Assembly (NCBI RefSeq): GCF_021532375.1
Contig: NZ_JAKGAP010000007.1
Location: 1-64,000, forward strand
Origin: Paenibacillus alkaliterrae
GTDB lineage: Bacteria > Bacillota > Bacilli > Paenibacillales > Paenibacillaceae
Length of the DNA: 64,000 nt
Reading direction: 5' to 3'
The notes beneath the pieces are model-generated. The model saw only the letters and a list, made by a program, of their open reading frames with translations, was not told where the DNA came from and ran no database searches. Shown here one piece after another: positions 56,684 through 64,000 of this stretch. Within the stretch, counting starts at the first letter, position 1; the number at the start of each line of letters is the position of its first letter. Made by a program: the position numbers and the translations under genes.

Positions 56684-57649
56684 TTATTTCATTTGTCCGT
56701 CAATCTCGCGCATCCGATTAAACGATGCAATAGATACCGCAACCTGTTCATCGCGCGGCTCCTTTGTCGTAAGAAGCTGAAGCCACAATCCTGGATAGCC
56801 GAGGTAGCGAAGAACGGGCACATCCCTTAGCGCGTTAGTCCAGCGAAGCACCTCATAGGAGAGCCCGAGTACGAAAGGCAGCAGAAGGATTCTTATATAT
56901 ATCCTTTCCCAGATCGTATCCCAGGTGAAGATGGGAAGCGAATAGACAAAGACGCCAACAATGACAGTAAATACGATAAAGCTTGATCCGCAGCGGTAGT
57001 GCAGCCGGCTATACTTTTGCACTTTTCTTACGGTCAGTTCTTCACCGGCTTCATAGGCGCTAATTACCTTATGCTCCGCACCATGATATTGGAACAAACG
57101 TTTAATGATCGGAGTCAAGGAAATAAAATATAAATAGGCGAGCAGCAGAATGATTTTGATTAGTCCTTCTAATAAATTATGACCTACCTTGTTCACAAAT
57201 ACCCCGGCAAAAAGCAATTCTTCAATCGCAGCCGGAGCAGCCGTAAATATGAGCTTTCCGAAAATAAAGGACAGTACGCCGGCCACAGCAACGCCGACAA
57301 GCATGCTAAGGCTCCAACCGCCTGATTTTTTCTCTTCTTTAACGGGCTTGGCCTGCTTCACATCCGCTTGGTCCTGCTGATCGCCGGCTTCATCCTCGGC
57401 ATAGGCCTCCATGGAGAAATTCAAATGCTGCGAGCCCTTAGCGCTTGATTCGATAATGCCGACCACGCCGCGTACGAGAGGAATTTTCTTCAAGCGCTGC
57501 ACCCAGCGCTGCGAGGTCCGAGGTACCTCATAAAACACGATTTCATCGTTTTTGCGTCGGACAGCTGTTACATTAACGTGTTTGCCTGCAAACATAACGC
57601 CTTCAATAACCGCTTGTCCGCCATATATACTTCGGGAGTCTTGCGGCAA
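56684..57649 (-). CDS. yqhQ: DUF1385 membrane protein YqhQ
   Basis: 321 residues. The conserved N-terminus YGGQAVIEGVMFAG and the central FQYHGAEHKVISAYE motif define DUF1385; four or five membrane helices follow residue 110. Function is not established. An acidic, Gln-rich insert (about 80-108) looks species-specific. The start is TTG 57649 behind AGGAAGGTGA. In B. subtilis yqhQ likewise lies beside yqhR, aroQ and efp. Confidence 0.9.
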   Translation of the reverse strand: MPQDSRSIYGGQAVIEGVMFAGKHVNVTAVRRKNDEIVFYEVPRTSQRWVQRLKKIPLVRGVVGIIESSAKGSQHLNFSMEAYAEDEAGDQQDQADVKQAKPVKEEKKSGGWSLSMLVGVAVAGVLSFIFGKLIFTAAPAAIEELLFAGVFVNKVGHNLLEGLIKIILLLAYLYFISLTPIIKRLFQYHGAEHKVISAYEAGEELTVRKVQKYSRLHYRCGSSFIVFTVIVGVFVYSLPIFTWDTIWERIYIRILLLPFVLGLSYEVLRWTNALRDVPVLRYLGYPGLWLQLLTTKEPRDEQVAVSIASFNRMREIDGQMK

Positions 57650-57862
57650 GAGCTAGTCACCTTCCTTGATTGAGGTATCGTCTTCGATGCTGCGACGAAT
57701 GCACCTATAACTTTGTAAGTCTATTGTACTTGATCTATCTGCGAATTGCCAACGCAGGCAACCGGTTTGCTTCATGGATTAACTGGAAAGGAGGATTACG
57801 GTTCGATATTTTTTCACATACTAAGCCAAACCAAAATACATTGCAATTTGGAGGATAAAGGT

Positions 57863-58369
57863 ATGGCAAAGCATAAGCAGGAAAATAACGATTATACGCC
57901 GCAGCATCATACGAATGCTTGGCTCTTCTCGATTAAAATCGGTTTTTTTGCGGGACTTATTTGGGGAACAATACGTTGGTTGTTTTATGAAATGAAATTC
58001 ACAACAGAACTGCCCGGGTTTGCGGCCGATCCCTTTTTTCAAGAAGCATTTCTGAAAAGCTTCTGGGGTGTTCTGATTGGAATAGGCAGCTTCATACTCA
58101 TCTCGATCGCAGCAGCATTACTCTATAAAGTAATGCTCGGGCGATTGCGCAGCCCGTTGCCGGGCATCATCTACGGTTTAGTCTGGTGGGCGGTCATCTT
58201 CATGGTCATCGGCCCATGGCTTGGCGTAACGGAGAGAATAACGAAGGCAGGATGGAATACGCTCTATACAGAGCTTTGCGTCTTTCTTCTATGGGGCGTT
58301 TTCATCGGCTACTCCATTGCCTTTGAGTTCACGGATGAGGCATCCCGGGAACCGGTTAAAGCACAATAA
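57863..58369 (+). CDS. yqhR: YqhR family membrane protein
   Basis: 168 residues with four membrane helices. WLFSIKIGFFAGLIWGTIRWLFYEMKFT is typical of YqhR, a conserved protein of unknown function. ATG 57863 follows TGGAGGATAAAG; an open frame from 57746 lacks a ribosome site. Divergent from yqhQ. Confidence 0.85.
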   Translation: MAKHKQENNDYTPQHHTNAWLFSIKIGFFAGLIWGTIRWLFYEMKFTTELPGFAADPFFQEAFLKSFWGVLIGIGSFILISIAAALLYKVMLGRLRSPLPGIIYGLVWWAVIFMVIGPWLGVTERITKAGWNTLYTELCVFLLWGVFIGYSIAFEFTDEASREPVKAQ

Positions 58370-58461
58370 CGACTTCTACTTCTCAAGCAGCGGGCATTTG
58401 TGGTAAAATGGCTAATGGCATTTGAAGCAAGGAAAGCTTCGGATGCAGGGGAGGTGCTTTC

Positions 58462-58920
58462 ATGTACAAAATTGTTATTTTAAACGGCCCGAACCTGAAT
58501 ATGCTTGGCATTCGTGAGCCGGATGTATACGGAACGGAAACGCTGGAAGCCATTGAATCGCTCCTAAAGAATAAAGCGGAAGAGCTGGGCGTCCAAGTTG
58601 AATTTTTCCAAACGAATCATGAGGGCGCAATGATCGATCGCATACATAGCGTTTATGGGGACACGGATGGTATCGTCATAAATCCCGGCGCTTGGACGCA
58701 TTACAGCTACGCGCTGAGAGATGCCCTTAGCACGGTAGGATTACCGGTCATTGAAGTGCATATGTCGAACATTCATAAGAGGGAAGCGTTCCGTCATGTA
58801 TCGGTCGTGGCAGCAATCGCGGTCGGACAAATTGCAGGCTTCGGTTCACATAGCTATGAGCTCGGACTTTCCGCGCTTGTAAGCCATTTGAAAAAATTGG
58901 AGAGCGTGTTGAAAGGGTGA
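58462..58920 (+). CDS. aroQ: type II 3-dehydroquinate dehydratase
   Basis: 152 residues, standard for the dodecameric type II enzyme. NGPNLNMLG at 8-16, catalytic Tyr23 in [33 protein letters not shown] and [16 protein letters not shown] are all present. Third step of the shikimate pathway. GGAGGTG precedes ATG. Confidence 0.96.
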   Translation: MYKIVILNGPNLNMLGIREPDVYGTETLEAIESLLKNKAEELGVQVEFFQTNHEGAMIDRIHSVYGDTDGIVINPGAWTHYSYALRDALSTVGLPVIEVHMSNIHKREAFRHVSVVAAIAVGQIAGFGSHSYELGLSALVSHLKKLESVLKG

Positions 58921-58927
58921 AGCGATT

Positions 58928-60001
58928 ATGCTGAACGACAGAGTAAAGCGGCTTCGTCAATTGCTTTCGGAACAAGGCTTTGAGGCTATATTAATTGGAA
59001 GCGAGCACAACCGCCGGTATTTGAGCGGCTTCACAGGCTCATCTGGCATGGTGCTTATCACGCATTCCGACAGCTATTTGCTTACTGATTTCCGTTATCG
59101 AACGCAAGCGCCCCAGCAAGCGGCCGGATTTCAAATCGTCGAGCATGGGACTAACCCGATTGAGAATGTACGCGAGCTTTTGGCACAAAATAAGCTGAAG
59201 AAGCTGGCCTTTGAACAGGATCATGTCGTATACAGCCAATTTACGGCTTGGTCAAACACGTTGTCCGGCATTGCGCTTGAACCGGCTTCGGGGCTGGTTG
59301 AACAGCTCCGTATCATTAAGGATGAGGCAGAGCTGCAAATTATGCAGGAGGCCGCTGACCTTGCGGACCGCACCTTCAATCATATCCTGAAGATTATCCG
59401 TCCGGGTGTCAGGGAGACGGATATCGCGCTCGAGATGGAAGTGTTTATGCGCAGCCATGGCGCAACGTCATCTTCCTTTGATACGATTGTAGCCTCGGGG
59501 GAACGTTCTGCATTGCCCCATGGGGTAGCAAGCGGCCGTATCGTCGGTACGAATGAATTTGTTAAGCTTGATTTTGGTGCCTATTATAATGGTTATTGCT
59601 CCGATTTAACCCGGACGGTTGTCGTTGGAACGCCTGCGGACAAGCACAGTGAGATTTACAGTATCGTGCTGGAGGCGCAGTTGCATGCGCTCGAGCATAT
59701 CAAGCCCGGCATGAGCGGCCGCGAAGCGGATGCGCTTACCCGCGATATCATTACGAAATACGGCTACGGTGATCTGTTTGGTCACGGTACGGGACATGGT
59801 CTCGGCATGGAAATTCATGAGTCGCCGCGGCTGTCAAAATTAAGCGACACGATTTTAACCCCCGGCATGACCGTAACGGTAGAACCCGGCATATATGTAC
59901 CCGGCTTTGGCGGGGTGCGCATCGAGGACGACATCGTCATTACGGAAACCGGCATTAAAATATTAACCTCATCCCCGAAGGACTTGATCACTCTGGGCTA
60001 A
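58928..60001 (+). CDS. Xaa-Pro aminopeptidase family protein (YqhT)
   Basis: 357 residues. An N-terminal creatinase-like domain (about 1-125) is followed by a pita-bread M24 domain. Metal ligands are in [18 protein letters not shown] (two Asp), [14 protein letters not shown] (His), TVEPGIYV and [11 protein letters not shown] (Glu). It removes N-terminal residues preceding proline. Between aroQ and efp, as in B. subtilis. Confidence 0.93.
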   Translation: MLNDRVKRLRQLLSEQGFEAILIGSEHNRRYLSGFTGSSGMVLITHSDSYLLTDFRYRTQAPQQAAGFQIVEHGTNPIENVRELLAQNKLKKLAFEQDHVVYSQFTAWSNTLSGIALEPASGLVEQLRIIKDEAELQIMQEAADLADRTFNHILKIIRPGVRETDIALEMEVFMRSHGATSSSFDTIVASGERSALPHGVASGRIVGTNEFVKLDFGAYYNGYCSDLTRTVVVGTPADKHSEIYSIVLEAQLHALEHIKPGMSGREADALTRDIITKYGYGDLFGHGTGHGLGMEIHESPRLSKLSDTILTPGMTVTVEPGIYVPGFGGVRIEDDIVITETGIKILTSSPKDLITLG

Positions 60002-60029
60002 GGACTATTCATTCAGGAGGGAATCTGCA

Positions 60030-60587
60030 ATGATTTCAGTAAACGATTTTAAAACAGGTTTGACCGTACAAGTAGACACAGATATTTTCACCGTGCTTGA
60101 CTTTCAGCACGTAAAACCGGGAAAAGGCGCGGCATTTGTACGCTCAAAGCTGAAAAACCTCCGTAACGGCAACGTTGTTGAGAAAACCTTCCGTGCCGGC
60201 GAAAGCATCGGACGCGCGATAATCGAGAATCGTGAAGTACAATACCTGTACAATTCGGGTTCCGAGTACACATTCATGGACAATGAGACTTATGACCAGT
60301 TCAACCTGGACAAGAAGCAGCTGGAGTGGGAGCTTAACTTCCTGAAAGAAAACATGAATGTTAACATTTCGAGCTATCAAGGAGAAATTCTCGGTATTCA
60401 AATGCAAAACAGTGTTGATCTGAAAGTGATTGAAACGGAGCCGGGTGTAAAAGGCAATACAGCACAAGGCGCAACGAAAAACGCAAAGGTTGAAACGGGC
60501 CTTAACGTTCAAGTTCCTTTATTCATTAACGAAGGCGACGTTTTGTTGATTGATACGCGCGAAGGCAAATACATTTCGCGGGCTTAG
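60030..60587 (+). CDS. efp: translation elongation factor P
   Basis: 185 residues: a KOW-like N-domain and two OB domains. The loop VKPGKGAAF carries Lys32, the residue that receives 5-aminopentanol in B. subtilis; no epmA or epmB gene is seen here. EF-P relieves ribosome stalling at proline runs. TCAGGAGGG precedes ATG. Followed by a strong terminator. Confidence 0.97.
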   Translation: MISVNDFKTGLTVQVDTDIFTVLDFQHVKPGKGAAFVRSKLKNLRNGNVVEKTFRAGESIGRAIIENREVQYLYNSGSEYTFMDNETYDQFNLDKKQLEWELNFLKENMNVNISSYQGEILGIQMQNSVDLKVIETEPGVKGNTAQGATKNAKVETGLNVQVPLFINEGDVLLIDTREGKYISRA

Positions 60588-60602
60588 AAGAGCGTTTAAA
60601 AG

Positions 60603-60632
60603 AACCGTCCGAAACTTTCGGACGGTTTTTTG
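60603..60632 (+). terminator. intrinsic terminator of efp
   Basis: AACCGTCCGAAA pairs with TTTCGGACGGTT, followed by more T. Confidence 0.92.
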
Positions 60633-60663
60633 CAGGCGAATATACCCACGAGGTCATCAATTG

Positions 60664-60672
60664 TGATATAAT
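60664..60672 (+). promoter_or_regulatory. extended -10 promoter of lysC
   Basis: TGATATAAT at 60664-60672, an extended -10 element without a recognisable -35 box. A predicted start near 60680 leaves a leader of only about 35 bases. Confidence 0.6.
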
Positions 60673-60714
60673 GTTATCTTGTATGTATATGTCCAGGTAA
60701 GGAGTGAATCAGCT

Positions 60715-61968
60715 TTGTCGTTGATAGTGATGAAGTTTGGCGGCAGCTCCGTTGGAACGCCGGAGCGGATGCAGCGCGTTGCAAAGCGCATTATTGAGAG
60801 GCAGCAAGAGGGCAACGATATCGTTGTTGTCGTTTCTGCCATGGGAGATACGACAGACGATTTAATCGATCAGTCGAAACAGCTTAATCCGAATCCGCCG
60901 GCGCGGGAAATGGATATGCTGTTGACGGTGGGTGAACAAATATCGATCGCATTGCTTTCGATGACAATCAACCAATTGGGCCATCGTGCGGTATCCTTTA
61001 CCGGCTGGCAAGCAGGTATTCGAACGGAAGCGGTACACGGTAAAGCAAAGATGACCAACATTCAGCCTGAGCGTGTATTTAAAGCGCTGGAGCAGGGGAA
61101 CGCAGTTATTATTGCAGGCTTTCAAGGGATGACCGAAGACGGTGAAATCACGACGTTAGGCCGCGGAGGCTCCGACACGACTGCGGTTGCTATGGCAGCG
61201 GCGATGAACGCGGATGTTTGCGAAATTTATACGGATGTTGACGGCGTTTATTCGACAGATCCGCGCGTCGTGAAAAATGCCCGCAAGCTGAATGAGATTT
61301 CTTATGATGAAATGCTTGAGCTCGCGAATTTAGGCGCAGCGGTGCTTCATCCGCGGGCAGTGGAATATGCAAAGCATTATAATGTTAAGCTTGTTGTTCG
61401 CTCAAGCTTTACCCAAAACGAAGGTACAAGTGTGAAGGAGGAAGCGGTCATGGAGCAAGGCGTGGTCGTTCGCGGTATCGCGTTTGACAAAAATGTAGCT
61501 AGAATCAGCATTTTAGGCGTAGAGGATGTACCGGGTGTGCTGGCTAACGTATTTGGCGCATTGGCTGTTAAAGGAATCGATGTCGACATTATCGTGCAAA
61601 GCGGTGTGCAGGACGGTAAGGCAGATTTCTCCTTCACCGTGTCCGGCGACGATAAGGACAAAGCGATTGCCGTTATTGAAGGAAATCGCGGCTCCGTGCC
61701 TTTCCGTGAAGCGACATCCGAAGCGGACTTGGTTAAGGTGTCCATCGTAGGTGCGGGAATGGTCAGCAATCCTGGCGTTGCAGCGAAAATGTTCGCAGCC
61801 ATATCCTCGCTAGGCGTAAGCATTAAGATGGTAAGTACGTCTGAAATTAAATGCTCCTGCGTCATTTCATCCGAGTCTTTGAACGAGGTCGTACGCGCAC
61901 TTCATACAGCATATGGTCTTGATACTGCTGAGCAAGCGTTTGTGGGCGGTCCGCAGGATCGTCGTTAA
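60715..61968 (+). CDS. lysC: aspartate kinase
   Basis: 417 residues. The catalytic domain begins VMKFGGSSVGTPERM and includes TTLGRGGSDTTAVAMAAAM and DVDGVYSTDPR. Two C-terminal ACT domains (about 265-405) should bind the feedback effector. It resembles B. subtilis LysC (408 residues), the lysine-sensitive enzyme that also produces a beta subunit from an internal start. TTG 60715 lies behind TAAGGAG. No lysine riboswitch precedes it. Confidence 0.94.
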   Translation: MSLIVMKFGGSSVGTPERMQRVAKRIIERQQEGNDIVVVVSAMGDTTDDLIDQSKQLNPNPPAREMDMLLTVGEQISIALLSMTINQLGHRAVSFTGWQAGIRTEAVHGKAKMTNIQPERVFKALEQGNAVIIAGFQGMTEDGEITTLGRGGSDTTAVAMAAAMNADVCEIYTDVDGVYSTDPRVVKNARKLNEISYDEMLELANLGAAVLHPRAVEYAKHYNVKLVVRSSFTQNEGTSVKEEAVMEQGVVVRGIAFDKNVARISILGVEDVPGVLANVFGALAVKGIDVDIIVQSGVQDGKADFSFTVSGDDKDKAIAVIEGNRGSVPFREATSEADLVKVSIVGAGMVSNPGVAAKMFAAISSLGVSIKMVSTSEIKCSCVISSESLNEVVRALHTAYGLDTAEQAFVGGPQDRR

Positions 61969-61985
61969 TATTCAATCGAAAAGGA

Positions 61986-62023
61986 AGAGGCTCGTTCCAT
62001 GGGTTGGAACGGGCCTCTTTTCT
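61986..62023 (+). terminator. intrinsic terminator of lysC
   Basis: AGAGGCTCGTTCCA pairs with TGGAACGGGCCTCT (one wobble), then TTTT. Confidence 0.87.
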
Positions 62024-62039
62024 GTTGCATATGTGCGGA

Positions 62040-62495
62040 TTACCCGCTGAACATCTTGAAAATCTTGTATAAGATCGCAGTAATACCCGCCGCCATTAAT
62101 GGTCCGACTGGCACACCCCGCATAAATACGATTCCGAGAATGGAGCCTATTACGAGCCCTACAATAATTTGCGGATCGAATCGCAGCAGGTCAAGTCCTT
62201 TTCCGTTGATGTAGGTCGCCGCCGCTCCGCCGAGTAAGGCTAGCCACCCGGGCCAGGAGGTGATTAGGGCTGTCACATCTTTGGTTTGTATTTTTCCCGC
62301 TGCGAAAGGAACCAGAACGCTTAGTGTGAGAAACAGCAATCCAAGCTCTAGCCCGCGTCTTTCGATCGTCGGAAGATATCGTTCCAGATGTATAAGTTTT
62401 ACTGCAAGCAGAAGGCATGCGGCAGTCGCGATGATGTGGGATCGACCGACTAACCCTATAACAATCAAGATCACCAGAACGATTTCTCCAGCCAT
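62040..62495 (-). CDS. DUF441 family membrane protein (YtwI/YeaL type)
   Basis: 151 residues, four hydrophobic helices. [15 protein letters not shown] and [32 protein letters not shown] are the family's conserved stretches (UPF0756). Function unknown. ATG at 62495 follows GTGAGGAG on the minus strand. Convergent with lysC across the terminator. Confidence 0.9.
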   Translation of the reverse strand: MAGEIVLVILIVIGLVGRSHIIATAACLLLAVKLIHLERYLPTIERRGLELGLLFLTLSVLVPFAAGKIQTKDVTALITSWPGWLALLGGAAATYINGKGLDLLRFDPQIIVGLVIGSILGIVFMRGVPVGPLMAAGITAILYKIFKMFSG

Positions 62496-62586
62496 GGTAA
62501 TAGACTCCTCACCCGCAAAAATGTCATCAGGTTAGCATTTTGCTAGCCTGCTTCATTATATGGAAAGCCTCGTCCATATATGTCTG

Positions 62587-63297
62587 CTAGATTCGGGTAA
62601 GCTGATCTCCATTCAGACGCGGAACATCATGGTAAATGTCAATTGCCGTGCAGGTTTCTATATCACGCTTCATACCAAGCTTTAAGAGTCTTCTCCCCGA
62701 AATTCCGCTCAATACCGTTTCTTTAATTCGATTCGAACGATTCCGATAAAGCGCAAGCATAGCCGTGCCAAAATCGTCCGTTTCAATTGCGACTTGGCTT
62801 AAGGATTGAAGCTTATCGAGAACAAGACCGGCGCATAGACCATCTTCAATGGCAAACTCATCATGGCTGCCGGCGCATAAAATAATGACATCCCTCCGCA
62901 AATCGATTGCCGCGCGCGCGCAAGCTTCGGCATTCAAGAGGGAGGCGGTCAGCACGTAATCGGCGCGCATCGATTTGTGGATCGCCCTTGTACCGTTCGT
63001 AGTAGTCAGCACGATACGCTTGCCCGCTACGACCTGTTCTGTATATTCCTCGGGCGAATTTCCGAGGTCAAAGCCTGCGATTTTGCGGCAGAAGCGTTCA
63101 CCCCCGAGCAAGTCACCCGGTCGGTGCATCGCACGCGCCTCCATTACGGTTTCCGCCGGGACGACGCACAATGCGCCGGCGGAAATCGCCGTGATAATCG
63201 TACTCGTTGCACGCAGCACATCGATGATAATGGCTGTTTTATGATGAAATCTTGCAGAGCTTGCTTCATTCACGCTTGAAATAACTTGCACTTGCAT
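62587..63297 (-). CDS. comB: 2-phosphosulfolactate phosphatase ComB
   Basis: 236 residues. IIDVLRATSTIITA, LGGERFCRKIAGFDLGNSP and LTTTNGTRAI are ComB motifs. It dephosphorylates 2-phospho-3-sulfolactate to sulfolactate, which Bacillus stores in spores. It lies 47 bases downstream of comA on the same strand. AAAGGCGGTGCG precedes ATG. Confidence 0.92.
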   Translation of the reverse strand: MQVQVISSVNEASSARFHHKTAIIIDVLRATSTIITAISAGALCVVPAETVMEARAMHRPGDLLGGERFCRKIAGFDLGNSPEEYTEQVVAGKRIVLTTTNGTRAIHKSMRADYVLTASLLNAEACARAAIDLRRDVIILCAGSHDEFAIEDGLCAGLVLDKLQSLSQVAIETDDFGTAMLALYRNRSNRIKETVLSGISGRRLLKLGMKRDIETCTAIDIYHDVPRLNGDQLTRI

Positions 63298-63344
63298 TTT
63301 CGCACCGCCTTTCTAATCCATAAATGCCATAGAACAAATTCCGT

Positions 63345-64000
63345 TTATATCATGTAAAAATAAGGCTCCGAGGAGCTTCCGAATTCAAACGTGTCAGAAC
63401 GGAGACCGCGGCGCATCGCTTCAAGTGAAAGAACGTCCGTCGGAGCAATATTTCCCAGATGAGCGTTAGCGCCAATTTGTTGAAGCATGTAAACCTGCTG
63501 CTGTTTCAATGGAGCTTCCCACATAAGACGGCTGCTGTCGCTTACTTTACGCAGAACCTTCTCCAGCGTGCCTTCATCGCATTTGCCTTCCGCATCGAAT
63601 AAACCGACATTCACGCCCGATTCGCGCGCTTCTACCGTAACGAGCCTGGAGCCTGCTTCGAAATCGCATTCCGCCGTGAAAGCAAGCTCCTCCGGGTCGA
63701 TCATGGAGCCGGAGGCTTTTTTTCCATATTCGGTCACGACATATAGCCCGCGTTCTATGCCTTCTTTTATGAGAGAGGTTCTTTGCTTGCGGTCCAGCTC
63801 GATCGTCCCGTCCGAAACCTCTAATCCGTTAAATCCGAGCGAACAAACGGTATCCAAAAAGGATCGAACGGCTTGCTGCTTTATGGCTGCTTCAAGTAAC
63901 GTGCCTCCCGGCATAATAATGAGTCCGTTTTCCTTGGCAGCCATTAGTTTTTTCCGAAGCAAATCCGTCGGGTAGAGGACGCTCGTGCCGAAAGCAAGCT
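63345..64000 (-). CDS. comA: phosphosulfolactate synthase ComA (partial, cut by window edge)
   Basis: About 218 C-terminal residues are visible; the frame stays open to the right edge and reads LAFGTSVLYP at 63999-63970, so the true start lies outside. MPGGTLLEAAI, NGLEVSDGTIEL and GLYVVTEYGKK match the ComA/YitD family, which joins sulfite to phosphoenolpyruvate. With ComB it makes 3-sulfolactate; coenzyme M synthesis is not implied in Bacillota. The internal TTG at 63962 is not the start. Confidence 0.9.
   Translation of the reverse strand, partial: LAFGTSVLYPTDLLRKKLMAAKENGLIIMPGGTLLEAAIKQQAVRSFLDTVCSLGFNGLEVSDGTIELDRKQRTSLIKEGIERGLYVVTEYGKKASGSMIDPEELAFTAECDFEAGSRLVTVEARESGVNVGLFDAEGKCDEGTLEKVLRKVSDSSRLMWEAPLKQQQVYMLQQIGANAHLGNIAPTDVLSLEAMRRGLRSDTFEFGSSSEPYFYMI

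Noticed and set aside
63568-63975. 135-codon plus-strand frame at the right edge
   Set aside because: Antisense to comA, whose motifs and codon use support the minus strand.

Overview
The window reads as a chromosomal segment of a Gram-positive endospore former of the Paenibacillus type. Reasons: conserved sporulation genes (yqfC, yqfD), a gerP spore-coat cluster, T-box leaders on glyQS and metG, a B-type RNase P RNA, many TTG starts behind strong AGGAGG sites, and gene orders shared with Bacillus subtilis. The assignment is inference; no 16S gene is present.

Layout. (1) 1-95: the 3' end of a group II intron with domains V and VI; its body lies outside the window. (2) 196-22136: a long collinear block equivalent to B. 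subtilis yqeZ-yqfA-...-yqfC-yqfD-phoH-yqfF-ybeY-dgkA-cdd-era-yqzL-recO-glyQS-yqfL-yqxD-dnaG-sigA-trmK-yqfO. It covers membrane organisation, sporulation, c-di-AMP turnover, ribosome maturation, replication priming and the main sigma factor, and it is followed by rnpB. (3) 22700-32400: a more accessory stretch holding a sensor-like subtilase, YpuI, DUF1540 and DUF4190-like small proteins, a solo ABC ATPase overlapping a membrane-anchored alpha/beta hydrolase, HelD, and a PAS-PAS-HTH protein. (4) 32883-40563: a glycogen operon glgB-glgC-glgD-glgA ending in a GH15 glucoamylase-like gene. (5) 40805-45765: gluconate use (gntP, RpiR regulator, 6-phosphogluconate dehydrogenase, gluconokinase). (6) 45880-48248: gerPA-PB-PC-PD-PE on the minus strand, divergent from an Hsp20-like gene. 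(7) 48402-56263: small membrane proteins, Zur, YidD, T-box-controlled metG, a Zur-boxed znuA-znuC-znuB zinc importer, CcdA and MntR. (8) 56332-61968: yqhQ and yqhR, aroQ, an Xaa-Pro peptidase, efp and lysC. (9) 62040-64000: a DUF441 membrane protein and the sulfolactate genes comB and comA, the latter cut by the right edge.

Most of the window is conserved housekeeping DNA. The less ordinary items are a 33-bp hairpin repeat found three times, twice directly in front of a ribosome-binding site; the group IIC-like intron end in front of nfeD; a yqxD gene whose only sensible start is ATT; a subtilase with a long sensor-like N-terminal region; a PAS-PAS-HTH regulator two bases from helD; and a glycogen operon ending in GH15 instead of a phosphorylase. 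I saw no CRISPR array, prophage, insertion sequence or clear defence system.
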